DNA of 64,000 nucleotides from Nematocida parisii ERTm1 (taxonomy: Eukaryota > Microsporidia), in NCBI RefSeq assembly GCF_000250985.1, contig NW_013524646.1, positions 655,913 through 719,912 of the forward strand, given 5' to 3'. The translations under genes were made by a program, and so were the position numbers. Under the pieces are notes generated by a model that did no database searches, was not told the origin of the DNA, and worked only from the letters and a program-made list of their open reading frames with translations. This document shows positions 37,748 through 47,551 of the stretch, one piece after another. Within the stretch, counting starts at the first letter, position 1, and each line of letters begins with the position of its first letter.

Positions 37748-38549
37748 ATGGAAACACTTTACACACTGGAAGGATATACATTTAAAGAGCTGCTTGGAGA
37801 GGGGATGTATGCTGAAGTGTATCTCGCAGAAAAGGATAAGAATTCGGTTGCATTGAAGGTTATACCCAAAGGAAAGCACAGAAAGAGAGGAACTATGCAT
37901 GCGAAAAAGGAGATTGCTGCGCTAAGCAAGCTGGGCGACACACCGGGTGTGGCTCACATGAAGGAATGGAAAGAGAGTGACAGCCTCTTCTTTATTTCAC
38001 TGTCGTACTTTAGGGGGTACAATCTATCGAATCTTCCATCTATGCTGACTCATAATGAAGTTTTATGCACCAGCCTCTCTATTCTCGAAACTCTTATGAG
38101 AATGCACCAATTCGGGGTATACCACCTAGACATTAAACCAGCGAATGTAATTGTATCTAGGCATGGTGTGCACTTAGTGGACTTTCGGCTGCTCAGTGGT
38201 TTCCTCAGAAGAGACAATAAGCGGAAGCATGCTTCCATATGAAGGAACTCCCGCATACATGGCACCAGAGATGATCATTCGAAAGTCTAGCACCATTACT
38301 CTCCCCGCTCTTGATGTGTGGGGATTTGGCTGTCTTCTATACTACATGGCATCTAGGAAGGACGCATTTGTGTCTACCTCATTGTATTCTCTCTACCCGA
38401 AAATAGTTAGTTGCAAAATAGACTACACTGGTATTCCGCTGGACATACAGCACATATGTAAGAAGATATTCATTGCCTGTCCAGAGAGCAGAATTGGTAT
38501 AGCCGATCTCATTACACTGATTAAAGAGAAAATTTCATTGTGTACATAG
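37748..38549 (+). CDS. Small Ser/Thr protein kinase, split by one apparent frameshift
   Basis: Frame A (37748-38242) gives the N-lobe and catalytic loop: LLGEGMYAEVYLAEK (Gly-rich loop), VALKVIP (catalytic Lys), YHLDIKPANVI (HxD loop with Leu in place of the usual Arg) and HLVDF. Frame B, open to 38549, continues with G of the DFG motif, EGTPAYMAPEMI (APE) and LDVWGFGCLLYYMASRKDAF. The switch falls at the TTT run 38183-38185, exactly inside DFG; one base fewer joins the frames. About 267 aa when joined, a bare kinase domain with no extra domains. Family not assignable by eye. Consensus indel is most likely. Confidence 0.85.
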
Positions 38550-39160
38550 TCAAACCATTAGAGTGGGTGTGGGATATGTTTCAAGTGTAACACAGCATGA
38601 TATATAAGAAGCCCTGTACTTTTAAAGTGCACAGGCGAAAGAAAGTGAGTAAGCACTATGCCATGACAATTTTTAAACTATGTGAGTGTGTATATGCGTA
38701 TTTAGAAAGAATTTTCAATAGAGTATAAATATTCATTCTGAATATATTTTCTTAGTCTATGACTAGAACAGAAACAATATAAATTACCTTAGATCCAATC
38801 TGTATTAATTTTTATATTATTATGTACTCTAACCCACATACAGCGTATAAACAGTGTCAGTGTTAATTTATAACGTAAATAGTCCAAAGTACTCTATTTC
38901 TGGTTATTTCTACACTTTTATATTATTTAAGAATATTTTCTCTACTTATTATTAATAATGTGTACACAATATATTAGTAACAACATAAAAAGCTATTTCT
39001 AGTTTATATTATAACTGGTGTATGGGCATAATCGGAATGAAATATAAAGCACTAAACTGCACAGTATTTTTATTCTGCGACTGGTTTTCTTTGCTGGATT
39101 ATAAATATATTATAAAGCCAGCTAGCTGAAGTATTCAGCAGATGCACGATTTTTTTAATA
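38550..39160. other. AT-rich spacer, 611 bp, with hairpin and Sm-like motif
   Basis: Between the kinase and Rpc25. Near its start lie TATATAAG (38600-38607), a hairpin (38613-38635) and AATTTTTAAA (38668-38677). The rest is AT-rich with no gene seen. Confidence 0.55.
38613..38635. repeat. Hairpin CCTGT-ACTTT / AAAGT-ACAGG
   Basis: Two 5-bp stem segments stack to a 10-bp stem with a 2-base bulge (GC) on the 3' side and a 1-base loop. It lies 64 bp after the kinase stop, between a TATA-like element and an Sm-like AATTTTTAAA. Confidence 0.5.
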
Positions 39161-39685
39161 ATGTTCATTGAAACTGTGCAAACAGAAAGACTGCAGATTT
39201 CTCCAAGTGAAAAAGACATAGATGCAGCGATTCTAAGCACTCTTCAGAAAAGAGTTCCTGGTAAGATTGTTAATGGCATTGGAATAAGCCTGTTTCCCGT
39301 GCGCATTAAAACCGTCACTGATGTAGAAATACACGAGGGGCTGTTATATCCGTTAGTCTGCTACAAGCTCATTATATATCAGGCCATCCCAGGAGAAATT
39401 CTTGTGTGCACAGTTGAAAAGCAGGACAGCACAGGAATTCTTCTTGCGCACCCACTTCTTCCAAGTCTTTTTGTTCCTGCCTCACAGCTACCGTCTTCAT
39501 CAGAGCTGACTGCAGTTTCTGGGCGCATGGGGAGCACTGTAGACATATGGGGGTGGAAGTACAATGAGTGTATATTGTATGTTCGTATGGGTGAACTATG
39601 TAAAGTATCTGTTGTCAGCACAAACCACTCAAAAATATATGCAACGATTAATGGGCCCGGGCTGGGCCCTATTTCCTGGTGGTGA
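39161..39685 (+). CDS. RPC25: RNA polymerase III stalk subunit Rpc25 (RPC8)
   Basis: 174 aa, against about 204-212. The N-terminal Rpb7-type tip domain includes GKIVNGIGISLFPVRIKTV. The OB domain has YKLIIYQAIPGEILVCTVEKQDSTGILLA and LFVPASQLP, then VDIWGWKYNE, equivalent to VWVWEYE of RPC8. The C-terminus GPGLGPISWW is the Pol III-specific ending (EPGLGLxSWW), which separates it from Rpb7 and Rpa43. It forms the Pol III stalk with Rpc17 (encoded at 23412). Confidence 0.92.
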   Translation: MFIETVQTERLQISPSEKDIDAAILSTLQKRVPGKIVNGIGISLFPVRIKTVTDVEIHEGLLYPLVCYKLIIYQAIPGEILVCTVEKQDSTGILLAHPLLPSLFVPASQLPSSSELTAVSGRMGSTVDIWGWKYNECILYVRMGELCKVSVVSTNHSKIYATINGPGLGPISWW

Positions 39686-39846
39686 TCTGGGCATTCTCCT
39701 ATTATGTAATTATTATGTAACCGCCTATAACATGCAAAGGATAAAATACATAAATCTTTATTTCAACACCCCGACGTAACCCGAAATCCAATCTTTGTGA
39801 TTTGCAATTAGAAAATAAACTACAAATATTTTAGCTTAATACGTTA

Positions 39847-40644
39847 ATGCAGTACACAGTAAGCACAATAAAATTCACAAATTCCACTTGTATAGAGTGG
39901 ATATTTCAGATCGTTGTTGAAATGTTTGTAATCTTCACATCTCAATTATATAACATCATTATTGCTCCAGAGGCATCGAGCAGCTCTATCTCGTTCTTAA
40001 GCACGGCAAGTATAACAGTAGTACAGAGCAATTCGGGTTATATCTTGGGTATATTAGAACAGATGCTGTATTTATTGCTAAGTACTATATTGCTTATGTC
40101 TGTGTATGCAGCGCTTGTTTCATTGGCACTGATCCCAGTGAACATTATGTTTATTAGCAATCTTATAATAACACTATACATTAGATTTGATGCGTGGTCT
40201 AGCAGATATTTCGGGTTATGGTATAAAATTATGAATGTAGCTTATGCATATATTCTATATTTGGCTGGGGTTCTATTTTTATATCGAGTAATAAACACCA
40301 GCGAAATTATTATATCCAGATCAGTATATACAAATGGGATGCTCATAATGCCGGTTGTGTGCCTTATGGCAATTGCTGTTATATCCAAGTATATTACACA
40401 AATAGTATTAAAAACCATGAATAGTACGCTGTCAGGGTGCTATGTCAAAGAATATCACAATACGTTTATTAGTTTGTTATTTTCTTCTATTACTTGCTCA
40501 TTTTTAGAGCTGCTTCATCTTCTGATTATTAGAAAGAGTGCGTGCGGATTCATTGAGACTCTTTACTATATCTTTCTGGGTGGGTACAGTCTCTTCTTTT
40601 TCGGTGTGATAGCAATCACCCGCATATATAAGAGAAATGATTAG
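39847..40644 (+). CDS. Multi-pass membrane protein, unassigned
   Basis: 265 aa. Five or six hydrophobic helices at roughly 18-40, 66-104, 120-150, 160-190, 200-228 and 236-258, with a short basic end (TRIYKRND). No transporter or enzyme motif stands out. Two TTCGGGTTA motifs (40032 and 40210) lie inside the coding region and a third (39777) is 70 bp upstream. Codon use is AT-leaning. Probably lineage-specific. Confidence 0.8.
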   Translation: MQYTVSTIKFTNSTCIEWIFQIVVEMFVIFTSQLYNIIIAPEASSSSISFLSTASITVVQSNSGYILGILEQMLYLLLSTILLMSVYAALVSLALIPVNIMFISNLIITLYIRFDAWSSRYFGLWYKIMNVAYAYILYLAGVLFLYRVINTSEIIISRSVYTNGMLIMPVVCLMAIAVISKYITQIVLKTMNSTLSGCYVKEYHNTFISLLFSSITCSFLELLHLLIIRKSACGFIETLYYIFLGGYSLFFFGVIAITRIYKRND

Positions 40645-40828
40645 GAGAAAATAGCACAAAATACCAGTAGATGCACCAAATAAATGAAAAACATCTCTGT
40701 TTATTTTTCTGCCAATCGGGCTTCTTTAAATATTGTCTATTCTCATACAAATCCTTCAGAAATAGTGCGGTTGGTGTAATAACAAATAAACAAAGAAGGT
40801 ATAAATAATATTAGAAACATATACACAC

Positions 40829-42427
40829 ATGTACACTATGACAAGTGCTATTATAGCTGGTTCTTCAACTAAGCTCAAGACAGGATTTGAACAGATAAAA
40901 GAGTTTCTTTGCTCAGAAGAGAAGAAGAAGATACTAGATGCATTTCATATGATATCCAAAAAAGGAATTACTCATAAAGAAAAGGCACAAATCTTTCCAC
41001 AGATTCTTAGCTTAATAGGAAATACTTCAATAGAAGTAAAGTCTCTTGCGTACTCTTTTATTTTACGTACAGTTAGGTGTGACTCTTCTCTTTTAATTCT
41101 TGCAGTAAACACTCTTATGCAGGAAATAAACTCAGAAGTGGAATTAAGGGGGCCAGCTCCTGCTCTTAAAGCATCGCTTGCCATTGACTTTATATCAAAA
41201 ATAACTGATCCAGAGTTTTTAAACCACTTCTCGTATGAAATAGAAAAGAGGTACATTTCAGAAACAGAAATCGTCAGAAAGTCTGCTTTGCTTGCTGCTC
41301 CTACAATCTTCCGAGTGCTTGGCGAGACAAAAATAGACCGTATAAAGCAATCCCTCCATGAAAAAAGTGCCACAGTGCTTGGTGCAGCTATTTCTGCAGT
41401 TATATCCATAGAGATGTACAAACCATGCACATTTAGCAGCGAAGAGATTTCTCTCTGCTTTAAAACACTGTGTGTACACAGGCAGAACATAGAAGAAGCG
41501 CACGGAAACTTCTTCTTCCTTTTCTCGCAAATGTGTAGAATTATTCGCACACATCCATCCTCTGATGTAGTTGAGACAGCAGCGCAGGTTTTGGAGTTTC
41601 TTCCACTGTGTGCTCTTAAAGAGATGTCTGCTATAAACCAAGGAGACCTTCCTCTAGCTGTGGTTGAGAAGATTGCGAACTGTCTAATATGTTATGTTGG
41701 AACAAGACACAAGACAGACGCACTTGAATGCATTCTTTTCCTTCTAAAGAACCATAACATTAAGCTTGAAACAGATCCATTTATATTGGCTCCTCAGGAC
41801 ACAAAGAAAGAGAAAGTGCAAAAGCTTTACATCCTTTCTCTTTTAAACACCTCTGAGGCACAGGCAGAAATAGTTGCTTGTGTCAGAGACCGCGAGTGTG
41901 TGTACCACTCAATCACTCTTTTACTGGAGCTGGGTGTGCTTAAAGAAGAGCACATTCGACTTGGTTTGCAGTACAGTCAGTCATCTATGCTAAAAGCAAT
42001 ATATGCCAAGCATCCATTACCAGAGAAATTCTCCTCCGTAATAAGAAATGCTCTGACTAAAATGGAAAATGTACTGGAAAAAGAGGCATACCTTTTCTTA
42101 GCGGGATACTACTTAAACACCATCACAGATGAAGCCAACCGAATTCGTAGAATACGCAGCTCTACTGGCGGTGTGCTGTATGGCAGGCCTGAAGAGAGAG
42201 AGAAGGCTGAGGAGCACCTAGAGGAATACATGTACTTCCTTTTGAATTTGCACACCCGCGGCATTCTCTCTAAGCAAGACTGCACACAGCAGGCACAGAC
42301 AGCCTTCGCAGAAGAAATCTTCCTTTTTAACAAATTCACACACTTAATTGATCTTCCTGACAGAAAGCATCTGTTAGAGCTGATTGCATATAAGCGAATC
42401 CTGCACAAACTTCCAGACTTTGTGTAG
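40829..42427 (+). CDS. SEC21: Gamma-COP-like coatomer trunk, appendage missing
   Basis: 532 aa; start at 40829, though the Met three codons on is equally possible. It is an adaptin-type HEAT solenoid. It compares best with coatomer gamma: FPQILSLIGNTSIEVKSLAYSFILRTVRCDSSLLILAVNTLMQEINSE and the following KASLAIDFISKITDPEFLNHFSYEIEKRYISETEIVRKSALLAAPTIFRV parallel the gamma-COP trunk (SSLMKDMNSKTDMYRANAIRVLCRII...). Relatives run to about 870-935 aa with a C-terminal appendage; this one ends after the trunk. AP large subunits are the alternative. Expected role: COPI coat of Golgi vesicles. Confidence 0.7.
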   Translation: MYTMTSAIIAGSSTKLKTGFEQIKEFLCSEEKKKILDAFHMISKKGITHKEKAQIFPQILSLIGNTSIEVKSLAYSFILRTVRCDSSLLILAVNTLMQEINSEVELRGPAPALKASLAIDFISKITDPEFLNHFSYEIEKRYISETEIVRKSALLAAPTIFRVLGETKIDRIKQSLHEKSATVLGAAISAVISIEMYKPCTFSSEEISLCFKTLCVHRQNIEEAHGNFFFLFSQMCRIIRTHPSSDVVETAAQVLEFLPLCALKEMSAINQGDLPLAVVEKIANCLICYVGTRHKTDALECILFLLKNHNIKLETDPFILAPQDTKKEKVQKLYILSLLNTSEAQAEIVACVRDRECVYHSITLLLELGVLKEEHIRLGLQYSQSSMLKAIYAKHPLPEKFSSVIRNALTKMENVLEKEAYLFLAGYYLNTITDEANRIRRIRSSTGGVLYGRPEEREKAEEHLEEYMYFLLNLHTRGILSKQDCTQQAQTAFAEEIFLFNKFTHLIDLPDRKHLLELIAYKRILHKLPDFV

Positions 42428-42588
42428 GCCTGAAAACAAATAGGAAGAGCACAAACCCCAGAAATTACAACTGAATAAATAGTTATAATTGCAATTTTAT
42501 CATATTAAGACTTATTTATTCTTTTGTGCTATAAATAGTCTTATTTCTATAATATCACACTGCGTACATTCCTTCTTATTTAATTTAA

Positions 42589-43852
42589 CTACAGAGTCAT
42601 GTCACTGGTTGCAACCGTGTACTCTATTCTTCTAAATATATTGTTCTTTAAATTTCGTACAAACAGATTTTTAGTTATTTCTGCATCCTCATCGATATAA
42701 AGAATCCCTGCTGTTCTTCCTTTTGCAAATGAAAAAGAGGAGCGGCCTACCTCTCCAATAATCTCTTCGTTTCCTTGCATAGTGAATTCCTCAGACTGGT
42801 CGCTTTGTATCACAGGCGATTTAGGTGGAAAGCTTCCTTTAGCTGCAGTAAAAAGAAGTATTTTTTGCGTGCCCAACTCTTTTTCATAAAGTGGTTGAAA
42901 TATTACATCTTTTTTACCTTTTGGCTTTTTTCTCTGCACCTCTTCCTCTAAAGAGGCTAAGTACGATAAAAATGCTTTTCCATGCGGATTCTGCGGAATA
43001 TCATATGGGTACACAATTCGCTCGGTCTCTGTGGCCATTCTGCGCAGCTCAAGAATACTACAGGGTACAATGCCAGAGCAAACACATTTTCTGCAGCAGC
43101 CACATGCAGTGCTTGCGCGAAACAATAACATATGACTTGTTTTTTACTCGCATGGATATATACGATGGAGTTTCTGGGTCTATAAGATCTTCTACTTTTG
43201 TACAATTCACCAATTCGCTTTTGGCAAATAGCGTCTGCTTTCCAAACACCTCAAATACCGATAGATTTTCTATTTCCTGAGCAGATATAATATTTGAATC
43301 TACCCATTCTTTAGACTCTGTAATAACAATACTTTTCCCCTTCAAACACCCATTTATCGTTTTGCTATCTTGAGTTATAATGTCCTCGCCTGACCATATA
43401 ATTGATCTATTATATTCTTTATCTATTATAATCTGTGTTGGCATGGGTGTTACTCCAATATAGACCTGATTGCATGAAACATCACAAAGTACTCCTCTTG
43501 TGTTGTATGCCTTTGCAATAAACCCTTCACTTTTTGAGTGTCTCTTAAAAGGCACTGCCATGTTTCCTCTTTTGTACATATTAAATCGCTTTGCATACCA
43601 CGTGTGCGCCTTCAACAGATTTTTCTGATCTTTCACACTCTGCTTGATCTGTCTTCTTTTTGTTCTTGCTCTCCTTCGATACTCTTTTGGCAGCCGCCTC
43701 TCATCAAAAGACGCAGTTCTTCTTCTTTTGTGAAATGGGAGAGTCTGGAATAACATTTTGTTCTTTTTTGTAGCTGCGATGCTTGCTTCTATCTCCTTTA
43801 TTTCCGCTGCTCTAGCGTTGGCATACTCTATAGAATATATTTGTGCATCCAT
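42589..43852 (-). CDS. POP1: RNase P/MRP protein Pop1, split by one apparent frameshift
   Basis: Frame A (43852 to a stop ending at 43058) starts MDAQIYSIEYANARAAEI and has the POP1 signature: LPFHKRRRTASFDERRLPKEYRRRA, LLKAHTWYAKRFNMYKR and SEGFIAKAYNTRGVLCDVS. Frame B (open from about 43145 down to 42589) continues with IVPCSILELRRM...IVYPYDIPQNPHGKAF and the C-terminal EEIIGEVGRSSFSFAKGRTAGILYID, matching the end of Pop1. The switch must lie between 43145 and 43058; an A4 run on this strand (43087-43090) is one candidate. About 420 aa joined, against 875 in yeast. It binds the RNase P/MRP RNA. Confidence 0.88.
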
Positions 43853-43938
43853 GCTAGTTAAAATTATTTCGTATTTATAGTTATAAACCAGTAAAACAAG
43901 CTATACATAAAGCATAAATATATTCTTTTCCTATAAAA

Positions 43939-44621
43939 TTAATCAAAGAATAAAACCTCTGTGGCAATAGTTACAGTTGTTATTATGCCCAGTGCCTCCA
44001 GGGAAAGAACAACTAGGCCCTGCCTGTCTATGTTGAAAGAAGCAGAGATGTACGCGCACTTTGGAAGTCTATCTAAGTGGTACTTAAGCAGAGTAAACGA
44101 GCAAGAACTACTCACGGGCGTGTCTAGCTTTGTGCTTAGCACAATATTATTCTCTGAAATTCCTCGAATAGATACTTCTGTCTGATCTACACTTACCTCC
44201 AGCTCGTTGCTGCAAACTCTTCTAATGAGAGACAGCCCGCTGTACGCTAAAGGAAACATTGCTGTTCCTAGGCTGTACTCTACCTCAGTCCACTCGAAAT
44301 CAAGCGTGTACGGTGTTTTTCTAAGAAAATGCCTTCTCCTGCCCATGTCATCTTTAGAAGCTCGCCTTTTCTTGCTATTGTTAGCCTCTCCATGCCTTTC
44401 AAGAGAAATTTAGTGTATGGAATAGTCGTGCCCTCGCTCTCTGCTGTGTATGGGTCTAAAACCATTCTGTCTATGTAATGGTCAACAACAATGCTTTTTG
44501 ACTTGTCAACCGCCTGTATGTAAAGGCCAGATTCTTTGAGCACAATAGATATTTGCTCAAACTTTCCTGCTATTCCTTTGTCAATGGCCGTGCATGTCTT
44601 CCTGTCTAATGAAATATCCAT
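43939..44621 (-). CDS. Second PCNA-fold clamp (9-1-1-type), split by one apparent frameshift
   Basis: Frame A (44621-44280) has a clamp N-terminal half: GKFEQISIVLKESGLYIQAVDKSKSIVVDHYIDR, with the GLYIQAVD motif parallel to PCNA. Frame B (open to 43939) has the C-terminal half (FPLAYSGLSLIRRVC, LGIITTVTIATE). They join at the A5 run of this strand (44316-44320) if one A is added, giving about 226 aa. It is distinct from the PCNA gene at 15146 and lacks PCNA's C-terminal YYIAP. Rad1, Hus1 or a divergent PCNA are possible; Rad1 or Hus1 seems likeliest. Function expected in the DNA damage checkpoint. Confidence 0.75.
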
Positions 44622-45083
44622 TATAGCAAAGGATTTTAAACAGTAATTCTATAAAACTGCCACTTACAGTTTTTCTTGTGCAGAGCAGTGCAGGCTGCAA
44701 AGCCTTTCAATCTAAAGCATCCTCGCAATACCCGCAATACATTTATTTGTTCTTAGCAGATGATAGTATAGATGCATAACAGATTTAATAAGGCTGCTAT
44801 TAAGGCGGAGCATTGTATATTCAGTAACAAATGATGTATAATAAAAAGCACACATATGCGCATAGAATGGCATTAAATAGTACCACGCGTTTTCATTAGT
44901 ATATTATATTATTGATACTGATATAATGAGAAATTATGATTAGTAATAGATAAATTTATTAATTTATAGCAAATCGCACCGAAAATTGCTGCTATCGCGA
45001 TCAATGCAATATATATAAAATACACGAGATGCTAGTGCGCGCACCTAGAAATGAATAATCCATAGAGTGTAAATAGTACTTTA
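44622..45083. other. Spacer, 462 bp
   Basis: Between the 5' end of the clamp gene and the 3' end of TAF5, both on the minus strand. It holds the clamp promoter. The proximal half is of mixed composition, the distal half AT-rich. No gene or RNA fold recognised. Confidence 0.6.
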
Positions 45084-46910
45084 TTACTTTTTTGGTGTGT
45101 ATGCTCCTAAGCAGGATATTATGTTTCTATATCCAAATACTGCCTTAATAATAGGAGTTGATTTAGTATAGTATGTGGCAACTAGGTCTCCTTTGTATTT
45201 ATCCCACAGCCGCACAGTATTATCACTTGAGGAGGAAACAATCAGGGAGGAGAAGTGCGAAAAGCTGACAGAGTATATGAATCCTTCGTGCCCTGTATAC
45301 TTAAACAGTTTCTTTCCCGTTGCAATATCCCAAAGGATAACAGTTTTATCCTTTCCTCCAGACAGAAGGTGCTTACCACAGGCAGAAACATCCAAACATG
45401 TCACTGCATCTTTATGGTCAACAAAAAGACGGACCAGCTCACCATCTTGCAGATCGTGCATTCTAATCTTAAAGTCGCAGCTGCCAGTAAATAAGTAGTT
45501 TGAGTTCGGGTGGAACTTTACGCACATTATATCACTAAGAGAAGAGGCAAACAGCCGAACAGGCTTTGCATTCTCAACACTCCACACGCATGCAGTTCTA
45601 TCACTTGACCCAGATGCAAAGTAGTAATCATTCGATGCAATATCAATACACCACACAGGGAAGAAGTGCCCCTGGTATACTGCAACCTCAGAGTATGTAT
45701 CCAAAGACCAAAGGCGAATTGTGCTATCCTGCGAGGCAGAAAGCAAGAATCGCTTGTTTGCAAAGAATTTCACTGCATACACTGGACCAGAGTGCCCAAC
45801 AAGTCGCACCACTTTTCCGGCGTCATCCCGCGCATCGTCTGCCTTGCCTGTTCTCATCTCAGGCGCCTTCAAATAGATGCTTTGTTTGAGCTTCAGTAGG
45901 TTTTCATCTGTTAGAGAGTGTATCTCAATGTATGAGTCTGTGTACCCAAGCGCAACGAGCTTTAGATCAGAGGAGTAGTCAGAGCAGCAGAGGGTTTCAA
46001 ATGTATTATGTACAGTGTAGCAGCAAATACTTGGCATCTGGTGCTTCCCTACATTCATCCTCTTAGCAAGATCTCTTAGCTTATCTATCTCAGATGCAAT
46101 ATGCGAGGCAGACGGACTGGGCAAAGGTATTCTATCATATGCCGGCGGCGTGTGCTCCAGCCGTTTTTTCTTTAGAATCCCCAAGAACTGGTCTAAATAC
46201 TCATACTTATACTGCTCTTCAGTCAAAACAAGCTCTTCAACCTTGGGTGAAATGTAGTGCACACCGCTTGTAATGGGCTTCTTATTAAAGTCAAAATCTG
46301 CCACGCCCACCAGCCCGATGTCCACAATGTCTTCGCTCATCTTTCCAGTGAATACTTTTATGTTAAGGTACTGGTTCACAATCTTCCCTATTTTAAGCAT
46401 TCCATTGAGCTCCAGAAAGTCAATTAGAAGGTCAAATGCATACTTCCCCATGGTCAGGTGGTATTTATTCGATATAAACGCCATTGCCAGCTGGTTTTCT
46501 TTAAGATTGGACATTTCTCGTACCATTTCTATCTGACGCAGCTCGCTTGCATGTACTTCTATAAAGTCTTCTTTGTACTCGTTCATAAATGAAAGTGCTT
46601 CATTCTCCCTGCGCATAGATATCATGTCAAGGTACAAATGAATGAAAACAGGAAACATAAGATTATTAAGATCGTTCTTAAATGAGTCAAGCGAGTCCTC
46701 AACCCACTGCCGCAGCTTAGCATACCCAGAGTCAATTGGGCCAGACGGATCAACAAGCGTGACATTCCTGACTGATAGCCGAGAGTTTATCTCCCGGTCA
46801 CCAACGTACTCGTTTAAAGGAAGAACAGTTCGTGCAGGCCCCATCTCCTGGGTTCTCTTATACCCCCTTTTGTCCAGCACGCTCTTTTCATTTCTGTTGT
46901 CTCTGTCCAT
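45084..46910 (-). CDS. TAF5: TFIID subunit TAF5
   Basis: 608 aa, against about 800 in yeast and human. Residues about 60-195 are the TAF5 NTD2 helical domain (YAKLRQWVEDSLDSFKNDLNNLMFPVFIHLYLDMI...ALSFMNEYKEDFIEVHASELRQI). Residues about 305-605 form a WD40 propeller with clear blades: GHSGPVYAVKF...IRLWS, GHFFPVWCIDI...CVWS, LSDIMCVKFHPNSNYLFTGS, HKDAVTCLDV...VILWD and GHEGFIYSVSF...VRLWD. The LisH region is shortened. In yeast TAF5 serves in both TFIID and SAGA; the SAGA acetylase Gcn5 is also in this window. Confidence 0.95.
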   Translation of the reverse strand: MDRDNRNEKSVLDKRGYKRTQEMGPARTVLPLNEYVGDREINSRLSVRNVTLVDPSGPIDSGYAKLRQWVEDSLDSFKNDLNNLMFPVFIHLYLDMISMRRENEALSFMNEYKEDFIEVHASELRQIEMVREMSNLKENQLAMAFISNKYHLTMGKYAFDLLIDFLELNGMLKIGKIVNQYLNIKVFTGKMSEDIVDIGLVGVADFDFNKKPITSGVHYISPKVEELVLTEEQYKYEYLDQFLGILKKKRLEHTPPAYDRIPLPSPSASHIASEIDKLRDLAKRMNVGKHQMPSICCYTVHNTFETLCCSDYSSDLKLVALGYTDSYIEIHSLTDENLLKLKQSIYLKAPEMRTGKADDARDDAGKVVRLVGHSGPVYAVKFFANKRFLLSASQDSTIRLWSLDTYSEVAVYQGHFFPVWCIDIASNDYYFASGSSDRTACVWSVENAKPVRLFASSLSDIMCVKFHPNSNYLFTGSCDFKIRMHDLQDGELVRLFVDHKDAVTCLDVSACGKHLLSGGKDKTVILWDIATGKKLFKYTGHEGFIYSVSFSHFSSLIVSSSSDNTVRLWDKYKGDLVATYYTKSTPIIKAVFGYRNIISCLGAYTPKK

Positions 46911-46987
46911 CTCTAAAAATAATTAAAATACGCGCAAAGTAGTAATGCGCCCGAATAAGATGGGCATAGTGTATTTTATATACGTGT

Positions 46988-47058
46988 GGCTTCTTAGCTC
47001 AATGGTAGAGCGCACCCCTAGTAAGGGTGAGGCTACGGGTTCGATTCCCGTAGAAGCC
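46988..47058 (+). tRNA. tRNA-Thr (anticodon AGT)
   Basis: 71 bases folding as a full cloverleaf: acceptor GGCTTCT/AGAAGCC, D arm GCTC-AATGGTA-GAGC, anticodon arm CACCC-CTAGTAA-GGGTG with anticodon AGT (Thr), variable AGGCT, T arm ACGGG-TTCGATT-CCCGT. No intron. Internal A and B boxes (GGTTCGATTCC) are intact. CCA is not encoded, as usual in eukaryotes. Its start is 77 bp from the divergent TAF5 ATG. Confidence 0.97.
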
Positions 47059-47062
47059 TTTT
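47059..47062 (+). terminator. Pol III T4 terminator of tRNA-Thr
   Basis: TTTT directly follows the last acceptor base, with a longer T run a few bases further as backup. Confidence 0.75.
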
Positions 47063-47551
47063 ACAATTATATTTTTTTGTTTTAAATATTTAAGCCAGTA
47101 TAATTCAATAAAATTTTATTTTTAACCCGAATTATATATATATTGTCTCTCTTAAGAATTAATTTCTTTGAAAAACTACTAATTATTCTTTAAAATACAT
47201 AAGAATATAATAGTATGCCGATTTTTTAAAATTCTCGGGTTATATTATTAGTTAATAGTTTTATACATTATATTTTTCTCTTAGATCATAGACTCCAAAA
47301 TTATATTAATATTATTTATATATTCTCTATATTTGTTTGTGTTTCTAAACATTCTCTAATTTCATGGTAGAATTATATAAAACTGCTTTATTATCTAACA
47401 AATTGTTTTCCCTAAAATGTATTTATAGATTTAGACTCTTCTATATTCTATATAAAAATTATTTTTATTCGCTAATTCTCTTCTGGCTGTCAAATGAAAT
47501 TATAGATCATTTTAATTTCTTATCTAAAAATATATAATATTATTTTAAGAA
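47063..47551. other. AT-rich spacer, 489 bp
   Basis: Marks the sudden start of the AT-rich island. It contains TAACCCGAA (47123-47131) and CTCGGGTTA (47234-47242), a near match in opposite orientation. No gene seen. Confidence 0.6.

Noticed and set aside
42957-43205. Third reading frame through the Pop1 junction
   Set aside because: Its translation does not match either Pop1 half; only the two other frames carry family motifs.
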